A stretch of DNA of 64,000 nucleotides from Cohnella kolymensis. GTDB taxonomy: Bacteria; Bacillota; Bacilli; Paenibacillales; Paenibacillaceae. The notes beneath the pieces are model-generated. The model was given only the letters and a program-made list of their open reading frames with translations, was not told where the DNA came from and searched no databases. The stretch's first letter is position 1. Every line of letters begins with the position of its first letter. This document shows, one piece after another, positions 9,878-18,232 of the stretch. The DNA is taken from NCBI RefSeq assembly GCF_000829465.1, contig NZ_JXAL01000034.1, positions 124,001-188,000 of the forward strand, in the 5' to 3' direction. Both the position numbers and the translations under genes were made by a program.

Positions 9878-9956
9878 CCGGTTAACTGCATGTTTTTGCC
9901 AGCCTTCATCCGGGTAATAAAGGCTACGTCCAACCATCAGGAGGTGGCTAAGCTTA

Positions 9957-10148
9957 ATGGTTCCCGACCAAAAGAAGATACCGACAAAGCATAATGGCAA
10001 AGACGAACGATCCGCCAATTTTAAAGCATTCGTTGAAGGCAAGCAGGGTGCAGGACATCCGGAGTGGAAACAGGACAAAGCAACCGGAACGAACAACTTT
10101 ATGGATCAACAGAACAAGCTGATCGACCAACATAACTTGCGTAAATAA
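9957..10148 (+). CDS. Small hydrophilic protein of unknown function
   Basis: 63 residues, rich in Lys, Asp, Asn and Gln, with no membrane segment. The strong CAGGAGGTGG site upstream of ATG 9957 supports expression. It lies 80 bp after the DUF5667 gene on the same strand and ends just before a bidirectional terminator. No family is recognised; size and composition recall small spore or stress proteins, but no signature is present. Confidence 0.6.
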   Translation: MVPDQKKIPTKHNGKDERSANFKAFVEGKQGAGHPEWKQDKATGTNNFMDQQNKLIDQHNLRK

Positions 10149-10151
10149 AAC

Positions 10152-10184
10152 AAAGACCTCAACTCCGCGTTGAGGTCTTTCTCT
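10152..10184. terminator. Bidirectional terminator between small gene and arsC
   Basis: An 11 bp perfect stem (10152-10162 with 10170-10180) with A and T tracts on both sides lies between convergent genes. Confidence 0.88.
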
Positions 10185-10187
10185 GTC

Positions 10188-10610
10188 TCATTTGCCTTCT
10201 TGAACGAACTTTTCAATACGCGCTTTGATGGAATCACGAACCTGGCGAAACTGCGTGATAATTTCTTCTTCAGTACCGGTCGCTTTCGCCGGATCGTCGA
10301 AGCCCCAGTGCCATTTGATTACGTTCTTGTTAGAAATGACAGGACAATGCTCGTCGGCATGGCCGCAAAGGGTAATCACGTAAGCTGCGCGGTTCAGTGT
10401 GTCCGGATCGATCACATTCGATGTGTGGTTAGAAATGTCAACGCCTGCTTCTCTCATAACCTGGACCGCTCGAGGGTTCAATCCGTGTGCTTCCAGTCCG
10501 GCGCTCTTCACCTCGTATTTATCTGCACCTAAAGTGTTCAAAAACCCGTCAGCTATTTGGCTCCTGCAAGAATTCCCCGTACATAAGAAATACACAAGCG
10601 GTTTTTCCAT
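10188..10610 (-). CDS. arsC: Arsenate reductase, thioredoxin-coupled
   Basis: Reduces arsenate to arsenite in the cytoplasm using thioredoxin. The low-molecular-weight phosphatase fold is shown by the P-loop [11 protein letters not shown] (Cys-X5-Arg with the nucleophile Cys) and the resolving pair in [10 protein letters not shown], as in the pI258/YqcM class. The frame is open to 10646, but the ATG at 10610 has a GAAGGAG site nine bases upstream and gives the usual ~140 residues. It lies 28 bp after arsB, completing arsR-arsB-arsC. Confidence 0.95.
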   Translation of the reverse strand: MEKPLVYFLCTGNSCRSQIADGFLNTLGADKYEVKSAGLEAHGLNPRAVQVMREAGVDISNHTSNVIDPDTLNRAAYVITLCGHADEHCPVISNKNVIKWHWGFDDPAKATGTEEEIITQFRQVRDSIKARIEKFVQEGK

Positions 10611-10638
10611 TTGTTCAATCTCCTTCGTTATCAATTGA

Positions 10639-11931
10639 TCAGGCAATGATATTTAACCAAAGGTAAAGCCCGGTTAAAGTGATGAACAATACAGGCACCG
10701 TTAATACAATCCCAACTTTAAAGTAATAGCCCCAGCTGATTTTTACGCCTTTGCTTGAAAGCACGTGCAGCCAGAGGAGAGTGGCCAGGGAGCCGATTGG
10801 AGTGATTTTCGGTCCTAAATCCGAGCCAATAACATTCGCATAAACCAAAGCTTCACGTAAAGTACCGCCGGTGTTCGTGTTATGAATCGCCAAGGCGTCG
10901 ATCATGACGGTAGGCATGTTGTTCATAATAGATGAGAGAATCGCAGCGATGAATCCCGATCCCACCGTTGCCGCAAACAGCCCCTGATCAGCAGTCCATT
11001 GGAAAACCTCGCCCAGGCGATCGGTCAATCCGACATTGCGCAGACCGTATACGACAACATACATTCCGATGGAAAAGACAACAACCGCCCAAGGCGCTCC
11101 TTTGACTATTTTCCAGGTGTGAATCTCGGGAGTTTGCCGTGCCAGGAGCAAGAAGATAATCGCCACAACACCTGCAATGATGGACACCGGCAGGTTAATG
11201 AATTCGCTGGAAAGATATGCGGCCAGCAGTACGGCCAATACGATCCATGAGATCCGGAATAAGCGCGGATCCTTGATCGCCTCACCCGGCTTTTTCAATT
11301 GCGACAAGTCGTAATGTTTAGGAATGCTTCCCCGGAAAAATAGATAAAGGACAAGCAAGCTTGCAGCAACAGAGAAGAAGGTGGGGATAATCATGCGGCT
11401 TGCATATTTGACAAAACCGATGTCGAAGAAATCTGCAGACACGATATTCACCAGGTTGCTGACGACCAATGGCAAGGAAGCGGTATCCGAAATAAACCCG
11501 CTCGCCATAATAAACGGGAGAATCATCCGCTCATCGAATTTAAGCGCACGCACCATCGCCAGTACAATGGGTGTCAATATGAGTGCAGCGCCATCGTTCG
11601 CGAAGAATGCGGCAACAGCGGCACCAAGCAGCACGACATATACGAACATCAGATTGCCGTTGCCTTTTGCAAAACGTGCCATATGAAGCGCGGCCCATTC
11701 GAAAAAGCCGATTTCATCAAGGATCAAGGAAATGAGAATGACAGCTACGAAAGCCAATGTGGCGTTCCAGACGATCTGCGTCACTTCCCAGACATCATGA
11801 AAGTTAACGACTCCGCAGAGCAGTGCGATCACCGCTCCCGCGCTAGCGGACCAGCCGATGTTCAGACCTCTTGGCTGCCATATTACAAAAACCAGGGTGA
11901 TAAGGAAAATAACCGATGCAAGTGCTAGCAT
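10639..11931 (-). CDS. arsB: Arsenite efflux membrane protein ArsB
   Basis: A polytopic transporter of about 430 residues with ~12 hydrophobic segments that expels arsenite. The family pattern is clear: [18 protein letters not shown] in the first half, [15 protein letters not shown] in the middle and [16 protein letters not shown] segments (here [15 protein letters not shown]) in the second. An in-frame ATG exists at 11979, but the ATG at 11931 has an ideal AGGAGG five bases away and starts at the first transmembrane helix. It lies 13 bp after arsR. Confidence 0.95.
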   Translation of the reverse strand: MLALASVIFLITLVFVIWQPRGLNIGWSASAGAVIALLCGVVNFHDVWEVTQIVWNATLAFVAVILISLILDEIGFFEWAALHMARFAKGNGNLMFVYVVLLGAAVAAFFANDGAALILTPIVLAMVRALKFDERMILPFIMASGFISDTASLPLVVSNLVNIVSADFFDIGFVKYASRMIIPTFFSVAASLLVLYLFFRGSIPKHYDLSQLKKPGEAIKDPRLFRISWIVLAVLLAAYLSSEFINLPVSIIAGVVAIIFLLLARQTPEIHTWKIVKGAPWAVVVFSIGMYVVVYGLRNVGLTDRLGEVFQWTADQGLFAATVGSGFIAAILSSIMNNMPTVMIDALAIHNTNTGGTLREALVYANVIGSDLGPKITPIGSLATLLWLHVLSSKGVKISWGYYFKVGIVLTVPVLFITLTGLYLWLNIIA

Positions 11932-11944
11932 AATGCCTCCTGTG

Positions 11945-12259
11945 TTAGTTGCAGTTATCGGGACTAAGATCGTCGACATCTTTTTTCATAGAAGGGAGTT
12001 CCGATAAAACCTGTTTCACATAAGGTTTATCTTCTACGTTTAAAGAGTAGTAAATCCAGTGACTTCGGCGTGTCTCGTTAACAAGGCCGATGGTTTTTAA
12101 CTTTTTTAAATGTTGGCTGACATTGGGCTGTGTGGTTTGCAGAATCTCTACGATGTCGCAGACACACATCTCCCTTTCTTTAAGTAACGCGAGGATGGTC
12201 AACCGGGTCTTATCCGATATGATCTTCAATAAATCAGACATCTCCGTAAGTGTAGCCAT
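11945..12259 (-). CDS. arsR: ArsR-family arsenic-responsive repressor
   Basis: A 104-residue winged-helix repressor. [10 protein letters not shown] carries the Cys-Val-Cys metalloid site in the DNA-recognition region, and the helix [15 protein letters not shown] is the recognition helix. It is the first gene of the leftward arsR-arsB-arsC operon and is divergent from a second, different ArsR gene. Arsenite binding to the cysteines would release it from the promoter. A third thiol may come from the C-terminal Cys (DNCN). Confidence 0.93.
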   Translation of the reverse strand: MATLTEMSDLLKIISDKTRLTILALLKEREMCVCDIVEILQTTQPNVSQHLKKLKTIGLVNETRRSHWIYYSLNVEDKPYVKQVLSELPSMKKDVDDLSPDNCN

Positions 12260-12285
12260 GTTTCATCCCTTTCTGTATGAGCTGC

Positions 12286-12330
12286 GTAAACAATATGTAT
12301 TATACACGCCGGTGAAAATAAGTAAACAAT
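12286..12330 (-). promoter_or_regulatory. Promoter and candidate operator of the leftward arsR-arsB-arsC operon
   Basis: Read on the minus strand, a TATAAT -10 box (12299-12304) has a TTTACT -35-like box 16 bp upstream. Two copies of GTAAACAAT (12286-12294 and 12322-12330 on the plus strand) bracket it. Repeats placed around a promoter next to arsR suggest its operator; this is inferred from position only. They differ from the ATCAA/TTGAT sites of the divergent operon. Confidence 0.5.
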
Positions 12331-12365
12331 TATATTAGTGACGAATTATTTTATCTCAATATTTA

Positions 12366-12416
12366 ATCAAAAATAATTGATTAAATATTGATTGGTTAAC
12401 TTTAACATGGTACGAT
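12366..12416 (+). promoter_or_regulatory. Operator and promoter of the second arsR gene
   Basis: An inverted repeat ATCAA-N6-TTGAT lies at 12366-12381, with a third half-site TTGAT at 12388. TTGATT (12388-12393) and TACGAT (12411-12416), 17 bp apart, make a plausible sigma-A promoter overlapped by the operator. The same repeat recurs three times downstream. Confidence 0.65.
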
Positions 12417-12455
12417 GTGTTCATCAAAAGAATTTGATGCAGGAGGTGCAACTGT

Positions 12456-12803
12456 ATGATTAAAGAACTTCCTCTATTAGTTGAACCCGCAAAGTCGGTT
12501 GATTTTTCTAAATATGAGGCGAAATTTAAAGCCCTGGCAGACCAGAAGAGGCTGCAAATCATGCATGAACTCACGCAAAGAGGGAATACCTGTGTGTGCG
12601 ATTTGTCCGACATTGTGGATATGCCTCAATCCAAGCTTTCGTATCATCTCAAGATCTTACTTGATGCCGGCCTGATCCGTCGCGAGACTAAAGGCACCTG
12701 GAGCTATTATGAATTGAATCAAGCGGAAGTGAACGGTTTGCTGTCGCCGGAGTTGTGCTGTATTTTCCGAAAAGATGAAGTGAATAATAAGGATTGTTGT
12801 TAA
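12456..12803 (+). CDS. Second ArsR-family metalloregulator
   Basis: A 115-residue winged-helix protein with TCVCDLSDI (Cys-Val-Cys site) and the recognition helix PQSKLSYHLKIL. It ends in KDCC and also has CC near residue 100, giving extra thiols for arsenite or another thiophilic ligand. It begins with a GGAGGTG site at 12441. It differs clearly from the leftward ArsR and probably controls the rightward genes through the ATCAA-N6-TTGAT repeats (inference). Confidence 0.9.
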   Translation: MIKELPLLVEPAKSVDFSKYEAKFKALADQKRLQIMHELTQRGNTCVCDLSDIVDMPQSKLSYHLKILLDAGLIRRETKGTWSYYELNQAEVNGLLSPELCCIFRKDEVNNKDCC

Positions 12804-12887
12804 ATCAAATTTTTTTTGATAAAGTGATTGACAGCACTTGAAAATCATGGTAATTTTAATGCGAGAGATAAATCAAAAAAAATTGAT
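12804..12887 (+). promoter_or_regulatory. Sigma-A promoter flanked by two ATCAA/TTGAT operators
   Basis: TTGACA (12828-12833) and TAATTT (12851-12856) are separated by 17 bp. A perfect ATCAA-N6-TTGAT repeat (12872-12887) lies just after the expected start point, and a looser N7 copy (12804-12820) lies upstream. This would drive the Cys-tailed small gene and the monooxygenase under ArsR control. Confidence 0.7.
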
Positions 12888-12908
12888 TAAGTTAGGGGAA
12901 GATGAAAA

Positions 12909-13112
12909 ATGAACATCAATCCTTACGCGGCGGAACAACTGATGAGGCAGAAGCAATCACAACTTGACAAAAAATTACGGAACGCATGGGTTCTTGCAAA
13001 AACAAAAGCGCATACGCCTTCGTTATTCGATCGCCTTGCTGCAAAATTCAGCCATAAGACGATCAGCAAGCGGAACACCATTAACCAGGAATGCTGCTGC
13101 GCGACCTGTTAA
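12909..13112 (+). CDS. Small protein with Cys-rich tail in the arsenic cluster
   Basis: 67 residues, basic and hydrophilic, ending in ECCCATC. It follows an operator-controlled promoter and a GGGGAAG site. The clustered C-terminal cysteines match the Cys-rich ends of the neighbouring ArsR and monooxygenase, hinting at metalloid binding or transfer. No named family is recognised. Confidence 0.65.
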   Translation: MNINPYAAEQLMRQKQSQLDKKLRNAWVLAKTKAHTPSLFDRLAAKFSHKTISKRNTINQECCCATC

Positions 13113-13128
13113 TTTTTTTGTGCAATAA

Positions 13129-13144
13129 ATCAAAATATTTTGAT
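13129..13144 (+). promoter_or_regulatory. ATCAA-N6-TTGAT operator before the monooxygenase gene
   Basis: A perfect inverted repeat, the third of the same form in this cluster. It sits 22 bp before the start of the flavoprotein gene. No clear new promoter accompanies it, so it may act as a roadblock or secondary operator. Confidence 0.6.
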
Positions 13145-13166
13145 TAATAGTTGAGGAGAAAAAACT

Positions 13167-14483
13167 ATGAACAGTTTACCGATTGCGATCATAGGCGGCG
13201 GCCCGGTAGGTATGGCTGCTGCCGCGCATTTAGCGCAAAGACAACAACCGTTTATTTTGCTGGAAAAAGGGGATTCAGTCGGCGCATCGGTGTGGAAGTG
13301 GCGCCACGTCAGATTGTTTTCAGCTTGGGAATTCAATGTCGACCGTGCTGCAGCTGAGTTGTTAACCCAAAGCGGTTGGCAGTTTCCCGACAAAAATGTG
13401 CTTCCAACCGGCGAGGCCTTGATCACGGAATATTTATTGCCGCTTTCCCGTCTTCCCCAGATCAAGCCGTTCATCATAACGGGAGCGGATGTTAAATCCA
13501 TTCACCGCAAAGATATGGATAAAATGAAAACTCTCGGCAGAGATTCTGTACCTTTTGAAATTGTATTCGAGACATCCGGTGAAATGCGGAGGATCGAGGC
13601 GTCTGCCATCATCGATTCAACAGGAACATGGAACACGCCAAATCCGATCGGTGCGAGCGGAGACTTCGCCGAAGGGGAACAGCAGCTGTCTGCTCATGTG
13701 TATTACGGCATTCAAGATACGAGTAACGCCCAGGACGGGCGCTATGTCGGTAAATCAATTGCTGTAGTGGGCAGCGGTCATTCTGCGATCAACACCATTT
13801 TGGAACTGCATCAGCTTCAGCTCCTTAATCCGGACACTGAAATACATTGGATACTGAGAAAATCCGCTTCGGAAACTTACGGAGGCGGGGAGGCAGACGA
13901 TTTACCGGCACGAGGCGAGCTGGGACAGAGAGTCAAAACTCTGGTTGAGCAGGGTAAGGTGCGGGTTCATACTCCGTTCCTGGTTCAGAAACTGCAGCAA
14001 GCCGGCAATCAAGTCAGCCTGATCGGCACATTGAACGGTGTGGAATACACGTTGCCGGGAATTGATGAAATCGTGGTGAATACGGGCGCAAGACCTGACT
14101 TTACCTTCCTCAGGGAACTTAGATATCAGGCCGATCCGGCCTTGGAAAGCGTGCCTGCCCTGGCTGATCTGATCGATCCCAACATCCATAGCTGCGGCAC
14201 CGTGAGACCGCATGGCGAGTTCGAGCTGCGTCAGCCAGAAAAGAACCTTTATATCGTCGGCTCCAAGAGCTACGGGCGAGCGCCGACTTTCTTAATGGCC
14301 ACGGGATACGAGCAAGTTCGCAGCGTTGCAGCGGCTCTAGCCGGCGATTGGAATGCTGCCCGACAAGTTGAACTTAAATTACCGGAAACAGGCGTCTGCA
14401 AAGTAGGTGGGCCGGCATCTGATTCTTCGTGTTGCGGCATCCCCGTACAGATCCAGCTAAAAACCAAGAGTACGTGCTGCTAA
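13167..14483 (+). CDS. FAD/NADPH-dependent monooxygenase-like flavoprotein of the arsenic cluster (ArsO-like)
   Basis: A 438-residue two-dinucleotide-domain flavoprotein. The FAD site IIGGGPVGMAAAAHLA is at residues 8-23 and the NAD(P) site AVVGSGHSAINTILEL is near 198. The order matches class B flavin monooxygenases and the ArsO-type proteins found beside ars genes. The last ~35 residues hold SSCCGIP and end in STCC, unlike typical relatives. It is preceded by a GAGGAG site and an ArsR-type operator. The substrate is unknown; oxidation of a trivalent arsenical or thiol adduct is only an inference. Confidence 0.75.
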   Translation: MNSLPIAIIGGGPVGMAAAAHLAQRQQPFILLEKGDSVGASVWKWRHVRLFSAWEFNVDRAAAELLTQSGWQFPDKNVLPTGEALITEYLLPLSRLPQIKPFIITGADVKSIHRKDMDKMKTLGRDSVPFEIVFETSGEMRRIEASAIIDSTGTWNTPNPIGASGDFAEGEQQLSAHVYYGIQDTSNAQDGRYVGKSIAVVGSGHSAINTILELHQLQLLNPDTEIHWILRKSASETYGGGEADDLPARGELGQRVKTLVEQGKVRVHTPFLVQKLQQAGNQVSLIGTLNGVEYTLPGIDEIVVNTGARPDFTFLRELRYQADPALESVPALADLIDPNIHSCGTVRPHGEFELRQPEKNLYIVGSKSYGRAPTFLMATGYEQVRSVAAALAGDWNAARQVELKLPETGVCKVGGPASDSSCCGIPVQIQLKTKSTCC

Positions 14484-14562
14484 GTAAGCTTGCTTCGGGT
14501 GAACCGCAGGAATAACTTCCTGATCCGACGCAATCGAGGCACGTCACAGCATAAGGCAGTTT

Positions 14563-14790
14563 GTGCAAGAGAGCATTCATAAGGATCAGATTACTGAAAT
14601 CATCCGCTTAGCCGGTCTTGCCCCGAGTGCTTGGAATTTACAGCCATGGAGATTCCACATTGCCACGGACAAGCAGATGAAGGAACGCTTGCAGCAGGCC
14701 GCCTACGGTCAAAAGCAGGTAACATCCGCGCCGGTCGTGATTATGGTGGCGTGCGATATGGAAGACGTCGTTAAAAAAATCCAAATAAAA
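14563..14790 (+). pseudogene. N-terminal fragment of a nitroreductase-family protein
   Basis: About 75 residues (IIRLAGLAPSAWNLQPWRFH, then VTSAPVVIMVACDM) match the FMN-binding start of nitroreductases. Intact members have ~200 residues. The frame then runs into the terminator hairpin of the convergent gene, so the rest is deleted. No convincing ribosome site precedes GTG 14563. Confidence 0.75.
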
Positions 14791-14826
14791 AGCAGCCGGC
14801 ATCAATTGATGCCGGCTGCTTTTATC
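14791..14826. terminator. Perfect 15 bp-arm terminator at the end of the SufR-like gene
   Basis: A 30 bp perfect palindrome (14791-14820) is flanked by A and T runs. It overlaps the last codons and stop of the leftward regulator gene and terminates both directions. Confidence 0.9.
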
Positions 14827-15440
14827 CTGTAGATACATTTACCGCCGCCTTCGGCCAAACAATCGGTACGTTTAACGTCGGCGCCCAACAAGGTTTCGAA
14901 CAGCTTTAACTCACAACTGCAGGCATGGTTATATTTATCGGCGATCTGAAGAATAGGGCAGTTATTTTCTGTCAGCACATACTCCTCATCATCAACCTTT
15001 TCAAAAGCTGCCATGTAGCCATTTTCATTTTGAATTTCCGTAAGAACCGCGACTTTAGCCTCAAGATCCTTCCCTTGCATTCTGCCTTGATACCTTCTGA
15101 CAAGGGAATCCTTTCGACGGTCGAACAAACCGTTCACCACGACTGATCCTGATTCAAGTTCAAGTTCACCCAGAAGGTCGAGGGCTACCGAACCGTATCT
15201 TGTCGGGAATAGATCTTGCGCTTGCTTAGTCAATCTGTACACCGCAACCGGCCGTCCCATCGGCTTACGGAGTGTGGTGGATTCAATGAGAAGATCTTGC
15301 TCCAGCTTGATGATATGCCGCCGCACCGCCATACCTGTAATTCCAAGCGGTTCCGTTATTTCTTTCGCGGTTAGAGGGCCGGTTGTTTTTAACATCTGCA
15401 CAATTTTTTCGCGGGTAGACAGATCTAAGTCAGACTTCAT
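14802..15440 (-). CDS. SufR-like iron-sulfur winged-helix transcription regulator
   Basis: A 212-residue protein. An N-terminal DeoR/ArsR-like helix-turn-helix (TAKEITEPLGITGMAVRRHI, ~23-42) and an effector domain end in a four-cysteine pattern: Cys in ENNCPIL, then CSC, a Cys in KRTDC and a final one in GGGKCIY. This spacing resembles SufR-type sensors that bind an Fe-S cluster. It lies 22 bp downstream of trhO in the same operon. Cluster occupancy would control DNA binding; targets are unknown but may include its own promoter. Confidence 0.8.
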   Translation of the reverse strand: MKSDLDLSTREKIVQMLKTTGPLTAKEITEPLGITGMAVRRHIIKLEQDLLIESTTLRKPMGRPVAVYRLTKQAQDLFPTRYGSVALDLLGELELESGSVVVNGLFDRRKDSLVRRYQGRMQGKDLEAKVAVLTEIQNENGYMAAFEKVDDEEYVLTENNCPILQIADKYNHACSCELKLFETLLGADVKRTDCLAEGGGKCIYRIKAAGIN

Positions 15441-15461
15441 TGTAGACCACCGCCTGACGCC

Positions 15462-16370
15462 TTAATTTTTGCCGGAAGCGGCCGCTGCAAGGTCATGCTC
15501 CTCACAAGCCGTCGAACAATATCCGCGGCGGGTCGTCTCACATTCTTCGCAGACCAAATGCTGAAGATGACAAGTATCATCCGCGCAATTAATGTAACGG
15601 TCCGTTGCTTCCCCGCAATGATGGCATTTGCCCACAACAACGTGTTCATCGGTCTGATTGATCCGAACGGAAATACGTTCGTCGAACACGTAACAGTTGC
15701 CGTCGAAACCTCGTCCTTGCACCTCAGAATCTTTTCCGTAGGTTACAATTCCGCCATCCAACTGATAAACGTCTTTAAATCCTTCCTTTTGCAGAACAGA
15801 GGTTAACATTTCGCATCGGATCCCGCCGGTGCAGTACGTGAGAATAGGTTTATCTTTCAACTCCGCCAAGTTCTCCCGTATCCATTCCGGAAATTCGCGA
15901 AAAGTCTCCACATCAGGTTTAACCGCATTTCTAAAATGGCCGAGCGCGTATTCATAATCGCTTCTGCCGTCAAGAACAATCACATCGTCCCTTTGCAGAT
16001 ACTCATAAAACTCTTTTGGCTGCAATCGTTTGCCGCCATCCACATTGGGATCGAGCTTTTTGTCGTAACGGAGCGTGACCAGTTCTTCCTTGTGACGCAC
16101 AAAAATCTTCTTAAAGGCATGACGATCGGATTCATCGATTTTAAAGAACAGATCCGAGAACAGAGGATTGGAATGCATATGTTTCATGTACTCTTCCGTT
16201 TGCTCGACTGTTCCCGACAGTGTACCGTTAATGCCTTCGGAGGCGATCAAAATTCGTCCTTTAACTCCAAGATCCTTGCAAAATTGCAGGTGTTCGGCGG
16301 TGAAAGCTTCAGGATCGGGTATTTCGATATATTTGTAAAAAAGTAAAATTCGATATTCGTTGTTCATCAT
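15462..16370 (-). CDS. trhO: tRNA uridine 5-hydroxylation rhodanese protein TrhO
   Basis: A 302-residue cytoplasmic protein of the YceA/YbfQ family that contributes to 5-hydroxyuridine at the wobble position of tRNAs. The N-terminal ferredoxin-like domain contains ASEGINGTLSG. The rhodanese domain contains LDGRSDYEYALGHF and the catalytic loop YCTGGIRCEM. The C-terminal zinc-like domain has CHHCG, CADDTC and CEECE motifs. An AAAGGTGAA site precedes two ATG codons at 16370 and 16367. It is the first gene of the operon with the SufR-like regulator. Confidence 0.95.
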   Translation of the reverse strand: MMNNEYRILLFYKYIEIPDPEAFTAEHLQFCKDLGVKGRILIASEGINGTLSGTVEQTEEYMKHMHSNPLFSDLFFKIDESDRHAFKKIFVRHKEELVTLRYDKKLDPNVDGGKRLQPKEFYEYLQRDDVIVLDGRSDYEYALGHFRNAVKPDVETFREFPEWIRENLAELKDKPILTYCTGGIRCEMLTSVLQKEGFKDVYQLDGGIVTYGKDSEVQGRGFDGNCYVFDERISVRINQTDEHVVVGKCHHCGEATDRYINCADDTCHLQHLVCEECETTRRGYCSTACEEHDLAAAASGKN

Positions 16371-16405
16371 AGTTCACCTTTCGTTATGGTTTAGAACAAA
16401 GAACA

Positions 16406-16438
16406 GCGGAAGAAAAAGGGGACGCCTTTTTCTTCCGC
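16406..16438 (-). other. Long hairpin in the trhO leader
   Basis: A 14 bp stem (16406-16419 with 16425-16438) lies between the trhO promoter and start codon. There is no T tract on the minus side, so it is not a normal terminator. A leader structure is possible. Confidence 0.45.
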
Positions 16439-16459
16439 CACAGAGGGCACTGCTAACTT

Positions 16460-16503
16460 ACTTACGTAAGTTGTATTTTAGCGTGTTAAGTCTACTTAGT
16501 CAA
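16460..16503 (-). promoter_or_regulatory. trhO promoter with palindromic candidate operator
   Basis: On the minus strand TTGACT (16498-16503) and TAAAAT (16475-16480) lie 17 bp apart. The 12 bp palindrome ACTTACGTAAGT (16460-16471) covers the expected transcription start, a good place for a repressor such as the SufR-like gene of this operon (inference). Confidence 0.65.
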
Positions 16504-16648
16504 TATATTTGTTTAAAAAGTGTGAGCAGCTGAAACGCCCAGATCCGAACATAAAATTGATTGGTTACGAGGGACGATCTCACATGAATGGGGGTCGTCT
16601 CTCTTTTCGCTTTCCGTTATGATAGAATTAGAAAAAAAATAGAAAAGG

Positions 16649-18193
16649 ATGATGACCGTGTCCAAAATCGACCAGCTCGAAAATTTGCAAACGATTCTAA
16701 AGCAATTCAAAGATCTCGACGAGACGATGACGCATTATTCCGATATGCTCAGCTTGGCAGGCTGGGACCAGCAAGTCAAAGCGCCGTCAAAAGGAAAAGC
16801 TTATTTTTCAAAGGTTCGCGGTACGCTTTCCACCGAACTGTTCCGGCTCGGAACGTCGGATCAGATGCGGCGTTTGTTGGATGCGCTCTCACAGCCGGAG
16901 ATTCAAGGGCAATTGGATGAACCGACCAAAGCCGCAGTTCGTGAGCATAAACGCGAATACGATAAAAACAAGAAAATCCCGGAAACCTTACATAAAGAGT
17001 TCACAATCCATACCGCCAACGCACGCAACGTGTGGGAAGAAGCGCGGAAAGACAACAATTTCGAGAAATTCCGGCCGACGCTGGAGCGAACCGTGAATTT
17101 TATTCGCCAATATGCAGAGCTTTATGGATATGAAAAGCATCCTTACGATGCGTTACTGGACAATTACGAACCCGGATTGACTGTAGAACAGCTTGATGGA
17201 ATTTTCTCCACCTTACGGGCCAAGACGGTGAAATTGCTGCAGCGAATCCGTAATTCTTCGGATCAGCCCCGCGATGTGTTCGAAGGCAGTTTTGACGTGG
17301 TTCAACAGGAGAAGTTTAACTTATTCCTGCTCCCGCTGCTGGGTTACGATTTGGATGCCGGTCGGCTCGACGTCACGGCTCATCCTTTCGCATGCACAAT
17401 AAATGTTGGAGATGTGCGAATTACGACACGGTATTTTGACAACGATCCGAAAAGCTCGCTGTTCGCCACGATACACGAAGCAGGCCATGCGATATACGAA
17501 CAGGGCGTAAATCCAGACTACGAAGGGTCTGTTATCAGCGGGGGAGTATCTCTGGGCATCCATGAATCCCAATCCCGGTTCCTCGAGAATATGGTAGGCC
17601 GGAGCGAGGCGTTCTGGGAGCGATACCTGGACGACTACAAGAGCTTTTTTCCGGGCAAATTCGATAACGTCTCGCTGCGCGATTTTTACAGGTCGGTGAA
17701 TATCGTCTCGCCATCGTTTATCCGTGTCGAAGCAGACGAAGTGACTTATAACCTGCATGTCATGATTCGCTACGAAATTGAAAAAGGTTTGGTGGACGGC
17801 ACAGTTGAAGTGAAGGATTTACCGAAGCTGTGGAACGAAAAGATGCGCGAGTATCTCGGTGTCGAACCTCCATCGGATTCGTCAGGCGTCCTGCAGGATG
17901 TCCATTGGTCATATGGGGCATTCGGCTATTTCCCTACGTACTCGCTGGGAAATCTGTATTCGGCGCAGCTTCGCAACACGATTCTGAAGCAGTTCCCGGA
18001 TTTCTACGACATCATACGTCGAGGAGAATTTGCAACGATCCGCGAATGGCTTCGGGAGCAGATTCACACGCATGGCAGTGTGTATTTGCCGTCGGATCTG
18101 ATTGAGCGCGTCACCGGCGAGCCGTTAAATCCGGAGTATCTCGTCCGGTATTTGCAAGAAAAGTATTCTGACGTTTATCGTCTGCAGGACTGA
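16649..18193 (+). CDS. M32-family metallocarboxypeptidase
   Basis: A 514-residue cytoplasmic zinc carboxypeptidase that removes C-terminal amino acids. TIHEAGHAIYEQG gives the HEXXH zinc site near residue 275, and the downstream IHESQSRFLENMVGRS holds the third ligand Glu and the family signature. Length and architecture are typical (thermostable carboxypeptidase 1 type). The start is uncertain: ATG codons at 16649 and 16652 abut the AAAAGG box, while GTG at 16658 is better spaced. It is monocistronic, with the AraC gene 40 bp downstream. Confidence 0.94.
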   Translation: MMTVSKIDQLENLQTILKQFKDLDETMTHYSDMLSLAGWDQQVKAPSKGKAYFSKVRGTLSTELFRLGTSDQMRRLLDALSQPEIQGQLDEPTKAAVREHKREYDKNKKIPETLHKEFTIHTANARNVWEEARKDNNFEKFRPTLERTVNFIRQYAELYGYEKHPYDALLDNYEPGLTVEQLDGIFSTLRAKTVKLLQRIRNSSDQPRDVFEGSFDVVQQEKFNLFLLPLLGYDLDAGRLDVTAHPFACTINVGDVRITTRYFDNDPKSSLFATIHEAGHAIYEQGVNPDYEGSVISGGVSLGIHESQSRFLENMVGRSEAFWERYLDDYKSFFPGKFDNVSLRDFYRSVNIVSPSFIRVEADEVTYNLHVMIRYEIEKGLVDGTVEVKDLPKLWNEKMREYLGVEPPSDSSGVLQDVHWSYGAFGYFPTYSLGNLYSAQLRNTILKQFPDFYDIIRRGEFATIREWLREQIHTHGSVYLPSDLIERVTGEPLNPEYLVRYLQEKYSDVYRLQD

Positions 18194-18232
18194 GTTCCTA
18201 ATGAAGCATGTGCGGAAGGAAGGTGCTGTGGA

